A stretch of 64,000 bases of DNA. Source: Gillisia sp. CAL575 (GTDB lineage Bacteria > Bacteroidota > Bacteroidia > Flavobacteriales > Flavobacteriaceae). The stretch is taken from contig NZ_APHJ01000040.1 of assembly GCF_000403785.1 (NCBI RefSeq), positions 1-64,000 on the forward strand. The letters are read 5' to 3'. Shown here piece by piece: positions 18,304 to 27,408 of the stretch (position 1 is the first letter of the stretch; every line of letters begins with the position of its first letter). The position numbers were made by a program, and so were the translations under genes. The notes below the pieces were generated by a model, which saw only the letters and a list, made by a program, of their open reading frames with translations, did not search any database and had not been told where the DNA came from.

Positions 18304-18321
18304 CAATTAAAACCACTGCTA

Positions 18322-19404
18322 ATGAAACTTTATAATTATATACCAAAATCCATATATTTCTTTATGGCCGCTGTGTCTTCTTTATTGTTGACATCTTGTG
18401 GTTCTTACCAATATGCTGGTAATTCTAATGACGGGATTTATGGCGAGAATGATAATGAGGAAGTTGTTTCTGCTGAAGTAGAATATGGTAGCAGAGAAGA
18501 AAATGGCGATTATTATAAGAAACTATTTGAAGAAGAAGCTGCCCTTTATGGAGATGTTTTAGCTGAAGATGCTATTTTTACTGATGTAGATGCATATTCT
18601 TCTACAGGAAATTACGATTACAATAACGAAAACACCAGTTATCAAGGTGGAAATGCCCCTTGGGGTAATGATCCGGACAGCTATTCTGTAAATATTTATA
18701 ATGACGGATTTTATGGTGGCTTTTATCCTTATGGAGGAATGGGTTACTATGGATATAATAACTATTGGGGACCTGGAAATATTTATGGACCTTATGGATC
18801 AGGTTTCTATTCTCCTTATTATGGATACGGCTTTGGATATGGCCAAGGTTTCGGGTATGGTCATGGATATGGCTACGGGATAGGATTCTCTGTTCATCCA
18901 TTTATTTATGGCGGTGGAGGTTATTACAATCCTTATAATTATTATTCCTCTAGACAGCATAATTTTAGCCAAAATGTTGCCTACAATTATGGTAGAAGAG
19001 GTGCAAATAGTTATAGCACCAATAGAAATACAAATATCAGAAATGCGGCTTCTTTAGATAATAGAGGAAGAAGTTCTACTTACTCAAGATCTATAAGAAA
19101 TATTAGAAATTCTAACGATGAGTATGGTATTACTAGAAGAACAAGCACATCTAGAGGTTACAGTACCCGATCTAATTCTGACGGTACTTATTCTAGAAGT
19201 AGAAACTCATCTGTTAATTCCAATACTAGAAGTAGTAACGGAACATATTCTAGATCTAATAATTCAACCAGAAGCTCCTCTTCAACAGTTAGAAGCAGCT
19301 CTAATTCTGGAAGAAGCTCTAGCGCAGGACGAAGTTCAAGTTCTAGTTCTAGATCTTCTAGCAGCACGCCATCTAGTAGCAGCAACCGAGGAAGAGGTAA
19401 TTAA
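18322..19404 (+). CDS. Low-complexity lipoprotein, Tyr/Gly-rich then Ser/Arg-rich
   Basis: The 360-residue product has a lipoprotein signal peptide ending in the lipobox LTSC with Cys26. An acidic region (residues about 35-95) follows, then a Tyr/Gly/Pro-rich stretch at about 110-215 with many GYG and YYGY units. The tail, about 220-360, is dominated by Ser, Arg and Asn with short SSSRSSS-like runs. No catalytic domain is visible. It is 18 bases upstream of a FadL/OmpP1 barrel gene and is probably cotranscribed with it. It likely sits on the outer membrane as a lipid-anchored surface or periplasmic protein. The function is unknown. Confidence 0.85.
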   Translation: MKLYNYIPKSIYFFMAAVSSLLLTSCGSYQYAGNSNDGIYGENDNEEVVSAEVEYGSREENGDYYKKLFEEEAALYGDVLAEDAIFTDVDAYSSTGNYDYNNENTSYQGGNAPWGNDPDSYSVNIYNDGFYGGFYPYGGMGYYGYNNYWGPGNIYGPYGSGFYSPYYGYGFGYGQGFGYGHGYGYGIGFSVHPFIYGGGGYYNPYNYYSSRQHNFSQNVAYNYGRRGANSYSTNRNTNIRNAASLDNRGRSSTYSRSIRNIRNSNDEYGITRRTSTSRGYSTRSNSDGTYSRSRNSSVNSNTRSSNGTYSRSNNSTRSSSSTVRSSSNSGRSSSAGRSSSSSSRSSSSTPSSSSNRGRGN

Positions 19405-19422
19405 TAAAAAGATTTTTATTCT

Positions 19423-20934
19423 ATGAAAAAGCTATATTTTACGGTAATAGCCTTAATGACTATTACCTTTTTTCAAGCACAAAATATTACAGATGCTGTT
19501 AGATACTCATCAGATCAGTTATCTGGTACAGCCAGATACAGAGCTATGAGTGGCGCTTTTGGTGCACTTGGAGGAGATTTATCTGCAATATCCATTAATC
19601 CTGCAGGTTCGGCAATATTTTTAAACAGCACAGCTACTGTTACTTTAAGTTATAACAGTAGGCAAAACGATACGCGTTATTTCAACGGCATTTCATCTAA
19701 TGAAGATTCTGATATATATTTTGATCAAGCTGGAGCGGTTTTAGTTTTTAATAGCACTAATGATGAGACTCCCTGGAAAAAGTTTGTTATTGGAGCTAAC
19801 TATTCACAAAATAATTCTTTTGATGATAGCTTCGTTGCGCAGGGATCGAGCACAAGTTCAATAGATAATTATTTTCTGGAATACGCCAACGGAGTTCCTT
19901 TAGATCTTTTGGAAACTGTAAATAACGAAACGGTTTCTGATCTTTATTTATTCTTAGGAGAAAATGAAGGCTATGGTGCTCAGCAAGCATTTTTAGGATT
20001 TCAAGGTTTTATAATTAATCCTGATAACAGCGATCCTAACAATACTTCTTATAGCTCAAATCTTGGAACAGGAAATTTTGATCAGCAATACTCTTATATA
20101 GCAACTGGTTTAAACGGAAAGTTTGCGTTTAACTTTGCTACTAAATATCGGGATTTTCTGCATTTTGGAATTAATCTGAATGCTCATTTTTTAAACTATG
20201 ATAGAGCTACCCGTTTGGTTGAACAAAACACTAATACTGGAAGCGGGACAAACGAGATCATCTTTACTAATAACTTAAGTACAACTGGAAATGGATTTTC
20301 TCTACAGCTAGGAACTATCGCTAATGTAACCGATAATATAAGATTGGGATTGACTTATGACACGCCTACATGGTATTTAATTGAAGAACAAGCCTCCCAA
20401 CGTTTAGAAACTTTTAGTGATGAATTTAATGAAAGTGTAAACGTAAATCCTAATGTTATCAATGTGTACCCAGATTATCGATTAAAAACTCCAGGAAAAC
20501 TTACAGGAAGTTTAGCGGTTCTTTTTGGCGATCAAGGATTAATAAGTTTCGACTACTCTTATAAAGATTTTTCAAATACTGAATTAAGACCTTCTAATGA
20601 TCCGGAATTTCAGTTTCAAAATAATTTGATCTCAGATAATCTTAAAGCAGCTTCAACTTATAAAATAGGTGGGGAATACAGAATACAAAATTGGAGTTTA
20701 AGAGGAGGTTATAGATTTGAAGAAAGTCCTTACGAGAATGATATCAGCATAGGAGAATTAAATGGATATTCTGCAGGAGTTGGTTACGATTTCGGATCTA
20801 TAAAAGCAGATTTATCTTATGATCATTCCTCTAGGACAGATAATCCTGAGCTATATCAAGTTGGACTTATAAATACTGCGAATATTCAGAGAGATTTCTC
20901 TAGCGTTGTATTATCATTAAGCTTTGGTATCTAA
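19423..20934 (+). CDS. OmpP1/FadL-family outer membrane protein
   Basis: The 503-residue product has a signal peptide of about 19 residues ending FFQA and a mature start near QNITDAVRYS. The early glycine-rich segment AMSGAFGALGGDLSAISINP is characteristic of the FadL/TodX/OmpP1 plug region. The rest alternates polar and aromatic residues as expected for a 14-strand barrel and ends VVLSLSFGI. Family members move hydrophobic compounds such as long-chain fatty acids across the outer membrane; the substrate here is not known. It is the second gene of a probable two-gene operon with the lipoprotein at 18322. Confidence 0.88.
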   Translation: MKKLYFTVIALMTITFFQAQNITDAVRYSSDQLSGTARYRAMSGAFGALGGDLSAISINPAGSAIFLNSTATVTLSYNSRQNDTRYFNGISSNEDSDIYFDQAGAVLVFNSTNDETPWKKFVIGANYSQNNSFDDSFVAQGSSTSSIDNYFLEYANGVPLDLLETVNNETVSDLYLFLGENEGYGAQQAFLGFQGFIINPDNSDPNNTSYSSNLGTGNFDQQYSYIATGLNGKFAFNFATKYRDFLHFGINLNAHFLNYDRATRLVEQNTNTGSGTNEIIFTNNLSTTGNGFSLQLGTIANVTDNIRLGLTYDTPTWYLIEEQASQRLETFSDEFNESVNVNPNVINVYPDYRLKTPGKLTGSLAVLFGDQGLISFDYSYKDFSNTELRPSNDPEFQFQNNLISDNLKAASTYKIGGEYRIQNWSLRGGYRFEESPYENDISIGELNGYSAGVGYDFGSIKADLSYDHSSRTDNPELYQVGLINTANIQRDFSSVVLSLSFGI

Positions 20935-20955
20935 AAGAAACATTTAGATTTTAGA

Positions 20956-20999
20956 AATCAAAACCTCGAATTCATTTTAACGAATTCGAGGTTTTGATT
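20956..20999. terminator. Bidirectional terminator between the FadL gene and the T9SS protein gene
   Basis: A perfect 18-bp stem (20956-20973 with 20982-20999) has an 8-base loop, and a T-rich run follows on the plus side. It lies between two convergent genes and can serve both. Confidence 0.85.
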
Positions 21000-21064
21000 T
21001 TTATATTTTATTTGTTTTTCAATTGTATTTAAAAATTTCAATCTACTTTATTATGAGGAAATAA

Positions 21065-22921
21065 TTATAATTTCAATGTGAAATGCCCAGTAAATTCTGA
21101 TATTTCTCCAGTGATCTGATCTTTAAGATCTACAATAAACCAATAATCATCTGCAGGCATAACTTTTCCGTTGTAAGTGCCGTCCCATCCATTTAAGCGA
21201 GGATCTAATTGTTTGATAAGCTTCCCATATCTATCATAGATTAGCACTTTAGAGATAGAAACTTGCGGATCATTTATCACATTCCAAGTATCATTAAATC
21301 CATCCCCATTTGGAGTAAAAAATCTGGAATATCCAATTAATCTAAAAGAGGCTGATGTTGCCATTCCACAACCATGAACATCTCTAGCAGAAACCGCATG
21401 TAAACCTGGCTTCACGTTTTTAAAAACAGAGTTCGCTTGCCATGGACCATCATCAAGTTGATACTCATATGAAGGAACTGTTCCTACCACAGGATCTGCA
21501 AGAACTGTCACTACATATCCATCTTCAAAATCATTTCCTGAAATTGTAAATGATATATCTTTTGGAGCTGAATAATAGGTGATTTTGGTATTAAAATTAT
21601 TAGAGCATCCAGTTAATTTATTAACTATCTCTAGTGATATATCTGGATTAACTGGCTTTTCCTGAAAGCTAAGAACAGGATTTTGTACTCCATCTCCATC
21701 TGGATCATTATCGATATTCCAGATATAGATAAAATCTAGACCAAGATCCGTTCCAATGGATTCAGAATTTAATAAATTTCCCTCCTCATCTACACAAAAC
21801 ACGGTTTCGGCATTTAATTCTATAGATGGGATCGATGCTATTTTCAAATTGAACGAGACTGCATTGGAAACACAGCCAGAATTTTGATTGACAATAGTAG
21901 CTAGTATTTCCTGATTACTAGTTGCTTCAAAAGTGTCAGGATTCTCTATTGCTATCTTGTTAGCAAAATTATTTTGACTACTATAAAAGTTTAAATCAAA
22001 TAATGAATTAAGATTTTGTGGATCCTGAGTTATTTCAGCATAAACTTGAGTAAGATCAAAAATAGCGGAGGGCTCATTACTACATCCCAATAAATCCTTT
22101 GGTTTGATTGCTTTAGGTTTCTGAAAATATTCTACAAGAATTTCATCTTCAAGACTCAAATTGGTGTTATCATTTATTGCAAAAACCATATATCTACCTG
22201 TTGAAGTAACAGTAAAATCTGGACTAGCCTGATTGGATAGTAATATAAAACCATTAGTAATCTCGTCGAAAACATAATACTCATATCGGGTAGCTATCAC
22301 ATTTCTGGCTGATAATTTTACCGGGGCGGAGTCACATATTGCGAGATCATCACCAAGAATATCAACTATAGAGCAATCTGTAGAACCTGAGTTTGATTCA
22401 TTTAAATTGGTCTGCTCAAGACTTATGAAACCTGGATTTTCAGAATAATTAGTAATTAATACAACATAAATCTGACCTGTAACAGCGTTATCTATTAGGA
22501 AATCTTCAGTTGCTGAAGGGTTATAACTACAATCAACGATTCTTGAAGTTGACAAAGAAGAAGCACTACACAAATCATCTCCTTCATCAAAAGGTCCCCA
22601 GGCAATAAAATCTACATCTAAAGTCCCTCCAGATCCATCTGAATTTACGGTTTGGCTAATGCTAAAATTTAGTTTTCCTGAATCTTCAATTTGCAAATAA
22701 AACCAAGCAGGGTAAGGTTGTGTACTCAAACATCTATAATCTACACCCCGATCTGCAACTGGCACGTCTCCATTAATGCGATTAGAGTTGGGAAAAACAT
22801 ATTGGGAAGTTCCAGCACAGAAAGGCTGAATACTAGAACAACGATCTCCTTGAGCATAACTTTGACACACTCCCGCCAGAGAGATTGTGACAAACAGTAT
22901 AAGATGCACTAGGGACTTCAT
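21065..22921 (-). CDS. Type IX-secreted protein with type B (CHU_C) sorting domain
   Basis: The 618-residue protein has a signal peptide of about 23 residues ending SYAQ. Its C-terminal domain (about 530-618) has the type B signature FFTPNGDGFNDTWNV and later LIYDRYGKLIKQ and GWDGTYNGKVMPADDYWF. In flavobacteria such gliding-motility-associated C-terminal domains direct export by the type IX secretion system. The N-terminal region (GDRCSSIQPFCAGTSQYVFP) and the SNYSENPGF segment match a common surface-protein module, and the middle resembles Ig-like folds. No enzyme motif is seen, so a surface or adhesive role is inferred. Confidence 0.9.
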   Translation of the reverse strand: MKSLVHLILFVTISLAGVCQSYAQGDRCSSIQPFCAGTSQYVFPNSNRINGDVPVADRGVDYRCLSTQPYPAWFYLQIEDSGKLNFSISQTVNSDGSGGTLDVDFIAWGPFDEGDDLCSASSLSTSRIVDCSYNPSATEDFLIDNAVTGQIYVVLITNYSENPGFISLEQTNLNESNSGSTDCSIVDILGDDLAICDSAPVKLSARNVIATRYEYYVFDEITNGFILLSNQASPDFTVTSTGRYMVFAINDNTNLSLEDEILVEYFQKPKAIKPKDLLGCSNEPSAIFDLTQVYAEITQDPQNLNSLFDLNFYSSQNNFANKIAIENPDTFEATSNQEILATIVNQNSGCVSNAVSFNLKIASIPSIELNAETVFCVDEEGNLLNSESIGTDLGLDFIYIWNIDNDPDGDGVQNPVLSFQEKPVNPDISLEIVNKLTGCSNNFNTKITYYSAPKDISFTISGNDFEDGYVVTVLADPVVGTVPSYEYQLDDGPWQANSVFKNVKPGLHAVSARDVHGCGMATSASFRLIGYSRFFTPNGDGFNDTWNVINDPQVSISKVLIYDRYGKLIKQLDPRLNGWDGTYNGKVMPADDYWFIVDLKDQITGEISEFTGHFTLKL

Positions 22922-23016
22922 ATATCAGATTACCAAATAATTGCAAATTACACATTTAACAGCAATTACCTCACTTGGCTTTTTAGAAACTTTAGCTTAA
23001 AGAGTCATAAAATATG

Positions 23017-23024
23017 TATCTTTG
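23017..23024 (+). promoter_or_regulatory. folE promoter -7 element
   Basis: TATCTTTG matches TAnnTTTG and lies 43 bases before the ATG at 23068. No good TTG is found at the -33 position. Confidence 0.6.
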
Positions 23025-23067
23025 CAAGCCTAATAAATAGATTACGACTAGTATTGAAAAAAGTGCT

Positions 23068-23745
23068 ATGAAGATAGACCATATGGAAAATAAAATAGAT
23101 GAAATGGGCGATGCTCACGTTTCTACAAGTGCAAATAATCCACTAAGAGAAGATGCTTTTGATTTAAGCAACGAAGAGAAAATTGCAATAATCAATGAAG
23201 ATGTTAAGAATATTTTGCAAACTTTAGGAATGGACCTTACAGATGACAGTATTAAAGGTACGCCACAGAGAGTTGCAAAAATGTTTGTAAATGAAATATT
23301 TGGCGGTTTAGATCCTAAAAGAAAACCAAAGGCTTCAACATTTGAAAATAAGTATAAGTATGGAGAGATGCTGGTAGAGAAAAATATTACCATTTACTCT
23401 ACATGTGAACATCACTTATTACCTATTGTTGGAAGAGCTCATGTTGCTTATATTTCAAAAGGAAGCGTAATAGGTCTTTCTAAAATGAATAGAATTGTAG
23501 ATTATTTTGCTAAAAGGCCTCAAGTTCAAGAGCGCTTAACTATGCAAATAGTTCAAGAATTACAACGAGCTCTAGGAACCCAAGATGTTGCTTGTGTAAT
23601 AGATGCTAAACATCTTTGCGTAAATAGTAGAGGAATTCGCGATATAGAAAGCAGCACAGTAACCAGTGAATTTGGAGGTGCTTTTAAGGAAAATTCTGTA
23701 AAAAGAGAATTTCTAGATTATATTAAGTTAGAAACTTCATTTTAA
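23068..23745 (+). CDS. folE: GTP cyclohydrolase I
   Basis: FolE converts GTP to dihydroneopterin triphosphate, the first step to folate, and can also feed queuosine synthesis through QueE (encoded at 37,311 here). The 225-residue product has the zinc ligands Cys113 and His116 in STCEHHLLP and Cys184 in KHLCVNSRGI. The core GLSKMNRIVDYFAKRPQVQE segment is intact. A second ATG at 23083 would remove five residues; either start lies after the -7 box at 23017. The first 30 residues are a variable extension. Confidence 0.97.
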   Translation: MKIDHMENKIDEMGDAHVSTSANNPLREDAFDLSNEEKIAIINEDVKNILQTLGMDLTDDSIKGTPQRVAKMFVNEIFGGLDPKRKPKASTFENKYKYGEMLVEKNITIYSTCEHHLLPIVGRAHVAYISKGSVIGLSKMNRIVDYFAKRPQVQERLTMQIVQELQRALGTQDVACVIDAKHLCVNSRGIRDIESSTVTSEFGGAFKENSVKREFLDYIKLETSF

Positions 23746-23781
23746 TAAATTCTTTACTCAAACTCTAAGCAAGCACTATTT

Positions 23782-25269
23782 ATGGCTCTTTATAAAGAAC
23801 AAAGCTTAAAACTTTACAACTCCATGACAGGAGAAAAGGAAATTTTTAAACCAATAAATGAAGGTCATATAGGCATGTATGTTTGTGGACCCACTGTTTA
23901 TAGCAATGTTCATTTAGGAAACTGCCGTACTTTTATTTCTTTCGATCTTATATTTAGATATTTTAAACATTTAGGCTATAAGATTCGCTATGTTCGGAAC
24001 ATTACAGATGCGGGGCATTTGGAAAATGATGCAGATAGTGGTGAAGATAGAATTGCCAAAAAAGCCAGATTAGAGCAAATTGAACCTATGGAAGTTGTGC
24101 AACGATACACCGTAGACTTTCATAACACCTTACAAAAATTCAATAATTTACCACCTAGTATAGAACCTACTGCTACTGGGCATATAGTGGAGCAAATAGA
24201 AACCATTAAAATTATTTTAGACAAAGGTTTTGCATATGAGGTTAATGGATCTGTCTATTTTGATGTTTTAAAATTCAATAAGAATCATGATTATGGAAAA
24301 CTTAGCGGTCGGTCTCTTGAAGATATGATTGCCAATACTCGTGAGCTTGCAGCACAAAGTGACAAAAGAAATCCACAAGATTTTGCCTTATGGAAAAAGG
24401 CAGAACCCCAACATATTATGCGTTGGCCATCTCCTTGGAGCGATGGATTTCCAGGTTGGCATTTAGAATGTACCGTGATGAGCACTAAATATCTAGGTGA
24501 ACAGTTTGATATTCACGGTGGCGGAATGGATCTAAAATTCCCGCACCACGAATGTGAGATTGCACAAGGAGAAGCCTCTACCGGTAGAAATCCTGTTAAT
24601 TACTGGTTGCATGCCAATATGCTGACCCTTAATGGTCAAAAAATGGCAAAAAGCACCGGAAATAATATTCTTCCCAACGAAATTTTCTCTGGGGAAAATG
24701 ATAATTTAAGCAAAGGTTTTGAGCCGTCTGTCGCAAGATTTTTTATGCTTCAGGCTAATTATAGAAGTATTCTCGATTTTTCTAACACCGCTTTATTAGC
24801 GAGCGAAAAAGGTTTTAACAGACTAATGGATGCTTATAGATATAGTTCTCAATTACCTGTTTCTGCGACTTCATCTTTTTCTGTGTCTGAATGGAAACAA
24901 CGCTGTTATGATGCCATGAATGATGACTTCAATAGTCCCATCTTGATTGCAACATTATTTGAAGCTGTAAAATTCATTGTTGGAGTAAAGGAAGGTAATG
25001 AGCAAATTACTACAGAAGACAAAGAGCTATTACATAATACAATGCATGATTTTATTTTCGATGTACTTGGATTATTAGATACTACAATTACTAATCAGGA
25101 TAATTCTGAAAAACTTTCTGGTACGGTAGAATTGCTTATTAAATTAAGAGCTAAAGCTAGGAATAATAAAGATTTTGCCACCAGCGATCAAATAAGAGAT
25201 CAATTATTAGCTTTGGGAATTCAACTAAAAGACGGAAAAGAAGGAACTGTTTTTACTTTAGAAAATTAA
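23782..25269 (+). CDS. cysS: Cysteinyl-tRNA synthetase
   Basis: CysS is a class I synthetase that charges tRNA-Cys. The 495-residue product has the zinc and substrate cysteine in YVCGPTVY (Cys35) and the HIGH-type motif HLGN at 44-47. The zinc-site segment WHLECTVMS and [15 protein letters not shown] follow, and the KMSKS-type motif is KMAKS, near residue 285. It follows folE by 36 bases and precedes yidD by 10 bases, so cysS and yidD are probably on one transcript. Confidence 0.97.
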   Translation: MALYKEQSLKLYNSMTGEKEIFKPINEGHIGMYVCGPTVYSNVHLGNCRTFISFDLIFRYFKHLGYKIRYVRNITDAGHLENDADSGEDRIAKKARLEQIEPMEVVQRYTVDFHNTLQKFNNLPPSIEPTATGHIVEQIETIKIILDKGFAYEVNGSVYFDVLKFNKNHDYGKLSGRSLEDMIANTRELAAQSDKRNPQDFALWKKAEPQHIMRWPSPWSDGFPGWHLECTVMSTKYLGEQFDIHGGGMDLKFPHHECEIAQGEASTGRNPVNYWLHANMLTLNGQKMAKSTGNNILPNEIFSGENDNLSKGFEPSVARFFMLQANYRSILDFSNTALLASEKGFNRLMDAYRYSSQLPVSATSSFSVSEWKQRCYDAMNDDFNSPILIATLFEAVKFIVGVKEGNEQITTEDKELLHNTMHDFIFDVLGLLDTTITNQDNSEKLSGTVELLIKLRAKARNNKDFATSDQIRDQLLALGIQLKDGKEGTVFTLEN

Positions 25270-25279
25270 AAGATAGCTT

Positions 25280-25504
25280 ATGCTCAAAAAATGGCTGGCA
25301 TATCCTTTCATTTTACTGGTTAAATTCTATCAGGGAGCAATTTCTCCTTTAACTCCTGCAACCTGTAGATATACTCCAACATGCTCTCAATACACTTTGG
25401 TTGCCCTTCAAAAACATGGTATTTTCAAAGGTGGCTGGATGAGTCTTAAGAGAATTGCGAGTTGCAACCCATGGGGAGGCTCTGGTCATGATCCGGTTCC
25501 TTAA
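25280..25504 (+). CDS. yidD: Membrane protein insertion efficiency factor YidD
   Basis: YidD is a small membrane-associated protein that helps YidC-dependent insertion. The 74-residue product carries the family motifs [21 protein letters not shown] and [13 protein letters not shown]. It lies 10 bases after cysS rather than next to rnpA-yidC, the common context elsewhere. Confidence 0.96.
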   Translation: MLKKWLAYPFILLVKFYQGAISPLTPATCRYTPTCSQYTLVALQKHGIFKGGWMSLKRIASCNPWGGSGHDPVP

Positions 25505-25531
25505 GCAATTTTCTAATTACTTAGAGAACTA

Positions 25532-25560
25532 TTGCCAAACCATCCAAATATGTATCTTTA
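25532..25560 (+). promoter_or_regulatory. Candidate lgt promoter
   Basis: TTG at 25532-25534 and TATCTTTA at 25553-25560 are separated by 18 bases. The -7 box differs from TAnnTTTG only in its last base. The ATG of lgt follows 24 bases later. Confidence 0.55.
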
Positions 25561-25584
25561 CCTAACAATTTTAAAAAATACTAC

Positions 25585-26406
25585 ATGCTTTTTAATGCTA
25601 TAACATGGAGTCCTTCTGAAGGATTAGATTTAGGCTTTTTCACCCTTCACTACTACAGTTTGATGTTTCTGATTGCCTTTGGATTAGGCTGGTATATCAT
25701 GAAAAGTATATACACAAAGGAAGGAGTTTCCATAGAGAAGTTAGATCCTCTTTTTATATACACCGTTTTAGCAACTTTAATAGGAGCAAGATTAGGACAT
25801 GTATTCTTTTATGACTGGGAATATTTCCAGCATCATTTACTAGAAATTTTCCTTCCTGTTCGTTTTGAACCGGAATTTGAATTCACAGGTTTTCGTGGGC
25901 TAGCAAGTCATGGTGCAGCCATTGGGATAATTGTTGCTATGTACCTTTATAGAAAAAATGTGCTGGATAAACCTATTTTATGGATCTTGGACAGAGTAGT
26001 TATTCCGGTTGCCAGTGGTGCCATATTTATTAGAATTGGAAACTTTATGAATTCTGAAATCATAGGAAAACCAACTAATAGTGACTACGGGGTGATTTTC
26101 GAAAATTTAGGGGAAACCTTCCCGAGACATCCAGCCCAATTATATGAGTCTTTTTGTTATTTATTGATCTTTTTACTTCTTTGGTTCGTCTATTGGAAAA
26201 CTGATAAAAAACAGAAGATCGGATTCTTATTTGGCTTATTCTTAGTTCTACTATGGACCGTAAGATTTTTCGTAGAATTTCTTAAAGAACCTCAAGTAGA
26301 AGAGCGTGCGATCTGGCTTATAAACACAGGACAATGGCTTAGTATTCCATTTATTATAGCTGGATTATATTTTATGCTTAGACCTTCTAAAAGAGTGGCT
26401 GCATGA
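25585..26406 (+). CDS. lgt: Prolipoprotein diacylglyceryl transferase
   Basis: Lgt transfers diacylglycerol from phospholipid to the lipobox cysteine of prolipoproteins in the inner membrane. The 273-residue product has about seven membrane helices. Key motifs are GARLGHVFFYDWEYF, RGLASHGAAIG, and the signature segment RIGNFMNSEIIGKPT, with HPAQLYESF after it. Its stop overlaps the start of the DUF192 gene by four bases. Confidence 0.97.
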   Translation: MLFNAITWSPSEGLDLGFFTLHYYSLMFLIAFGLGWYIMKSIYTKEGVSIEKLDPLFIYTVLATLIGARLGHVFFYDWEYFQHHLLEIFLPVRFEPEFEFTGFRGLASHGAAIGIIVAMYLYRKNVLDKPILWILDRVVIPVASGAIFIRIGNFMNSEIIGKPTNSDYGVIFENLGETFPRHPAQLYESFCYLLIFLLLWFVYWKTDKKQKIGFLFGLFLVLLWTVRFFVEFLKEPQVEERAIWLINTGQWLSIPFIIAGLYFMLRPSKRVAA

Positions 26407-26888
26407 AAAAACTAATGAGATTTTTAAGCCTTGGAATTATTCTTGGAATTATATTTTCTTGTGAAGAAGAAGCTAAGAATACTTCTATAGACACAGATGA
26501 AATTAAATTCACGAAGGAAGCCGAGCTTTACCTGTTGAAAGGCGAAGACACGCTTCAGAAACTAGATATAGAGTTAGCTGAAAGCTCTTATGAGAAGCAA
26601 ACGGGTTTGATGTACAGAAAAACAATGCAGCCCAACCAAGGCATGCTTTTCGTGTATTCAGAAGAATCTATACATAGTTTCTATATGAAAAACACCTATA
26701 TACCTCTAGATCTTATTTTCTTCGGAAAAGATAGCAGCGTGGTTAGTTTTCAAGAGAATGCAAAGCCACTGGATGAAACTTCTCTTCCATCTAAAGTACC
26801 TGCACAATTTATTTTAGAAGTGAATGCAGGAAAAGCCGAAGAATGGCAACTTACTGAAGGTGATAAAATGATACTTTTAAGAAACTAA
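26403..26888 (+). CDS. DUF192 family lipoprotein
   Basis: The 161-residue product has a lipoprotein signal with lipobox IFSC (Cys20), so it is itself a substrate of the Lgt encoded just upstream. The DUF192 domain starts near residue 50 and includes ELAESSYEKQTGLMYRKTM, FVYSEESIHSFYMKNTYIPL and a C-terminal LEVNAGKAEEW. DUF192 folds as a small beta barrel; its role is not established. The ATGA overlap with lgt implies translational coupling. Confidence 0.9.
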   Translation: MKKLMRFLSLGIILGIIFSCEEEAKNTSIDTDEIKFTKEAELYLLKGEDTLQKLDIELAESSYEKQTGLMYRKTMQPNQGMLFVYSEESIHSFYMKNTYIPLDLIFFGKDSSVVSFQENAKPLDETSLPSKVPAQFILEVNAGKAEEWQLTEGDKMILLRN

Positions 26889-27352
26889 CCTTAAAAGGGA
26901 ATTTATTAAATACTCTCTTTTGGTTCTCTATAACCAAATCCTGGATAAATTCTTTTAAAAAAACATATTTAAGATTACCACTAATTTAATTCGATTCCCT
27001 GTATCATTATATTAATTTAGACACAGAACCGAGACCAGGGTGACAATACTGGTTTTAACTTTCGTCATGCTGAATTTATTTCAGCATCTATATATTTATT
27101 TAATGAAATTCTTGAACATCGTGAAACCTTTGAAACAAGGTCACCAGCAATAAATGTCATTCTGAATGAAGCAAAGCGTAATGAAGAATCTCAAAGAATC
27201 TACATTTCATCATAGGAAAAATCCCTCCTCCCGACGGGATGACAATAAACTATCTTGATGCTTGCTCTTAAATTAAGTGACCTTACACCATTCCCAAAAC
27301 CTTCAGGCCACAAGGGGACGACTTTATGTTAAGTGTTAGAAATTTCGTAAAC
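26889..27352. repeat. Intergenic region with dispersed flavobacterial repeat fragments
   Basis: This roughly 460-base stretch between convergent genes has no credible gene. It holds a hairpin ATGCTGAA/TTCAGCAT at 27067-27087. Around 27157-27200 there is a GTCATTCTGAATGAAGC segment and then GAAGAATCTC, and around 27225-27240 a CCCGACGGGATGACAA piece. Such strings occur as dispersed intergenic repeats in many flavobacteria (established in general, not checked here). Copies at 15.8 kb and 54.1 kb look related in style but not in sequence. Confidence 0.55.
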
Positions 27353-27385
27353 AAAAAAAGCTGCTCATTTCTGAACAACTTTTTG
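27353..27385 (-). terminator. Terminator of secDF
   Basis: A 9-bp stem (27358-27366 with 27373-27381) forms best on the minus strand, where two G-U pairs complete it. A run of T follows. It is 24 bases after the secDF stop codon. Confidence 0.75.
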
Positions 27386-27408
27386 TATTTAAAATATTTG
27401 CGAGTTAA

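Noticed and set aside
19118-19426. Overlapping frames of about 100 and 65 codons inside the lipoprotein gene
   Set aside because: They come from the repetitive Ser/Arg codons of the lipoprotein read in other frames and consist of Leu/Glu/Val-rich low complexity.
23782-26888. A single operon from cysS through the DUF192 gene
   Set aside because: An 80-base gap with a promoter-like TTG-N18-TATCTTTA separates yidD and lgt, so two transcripts are more likely.
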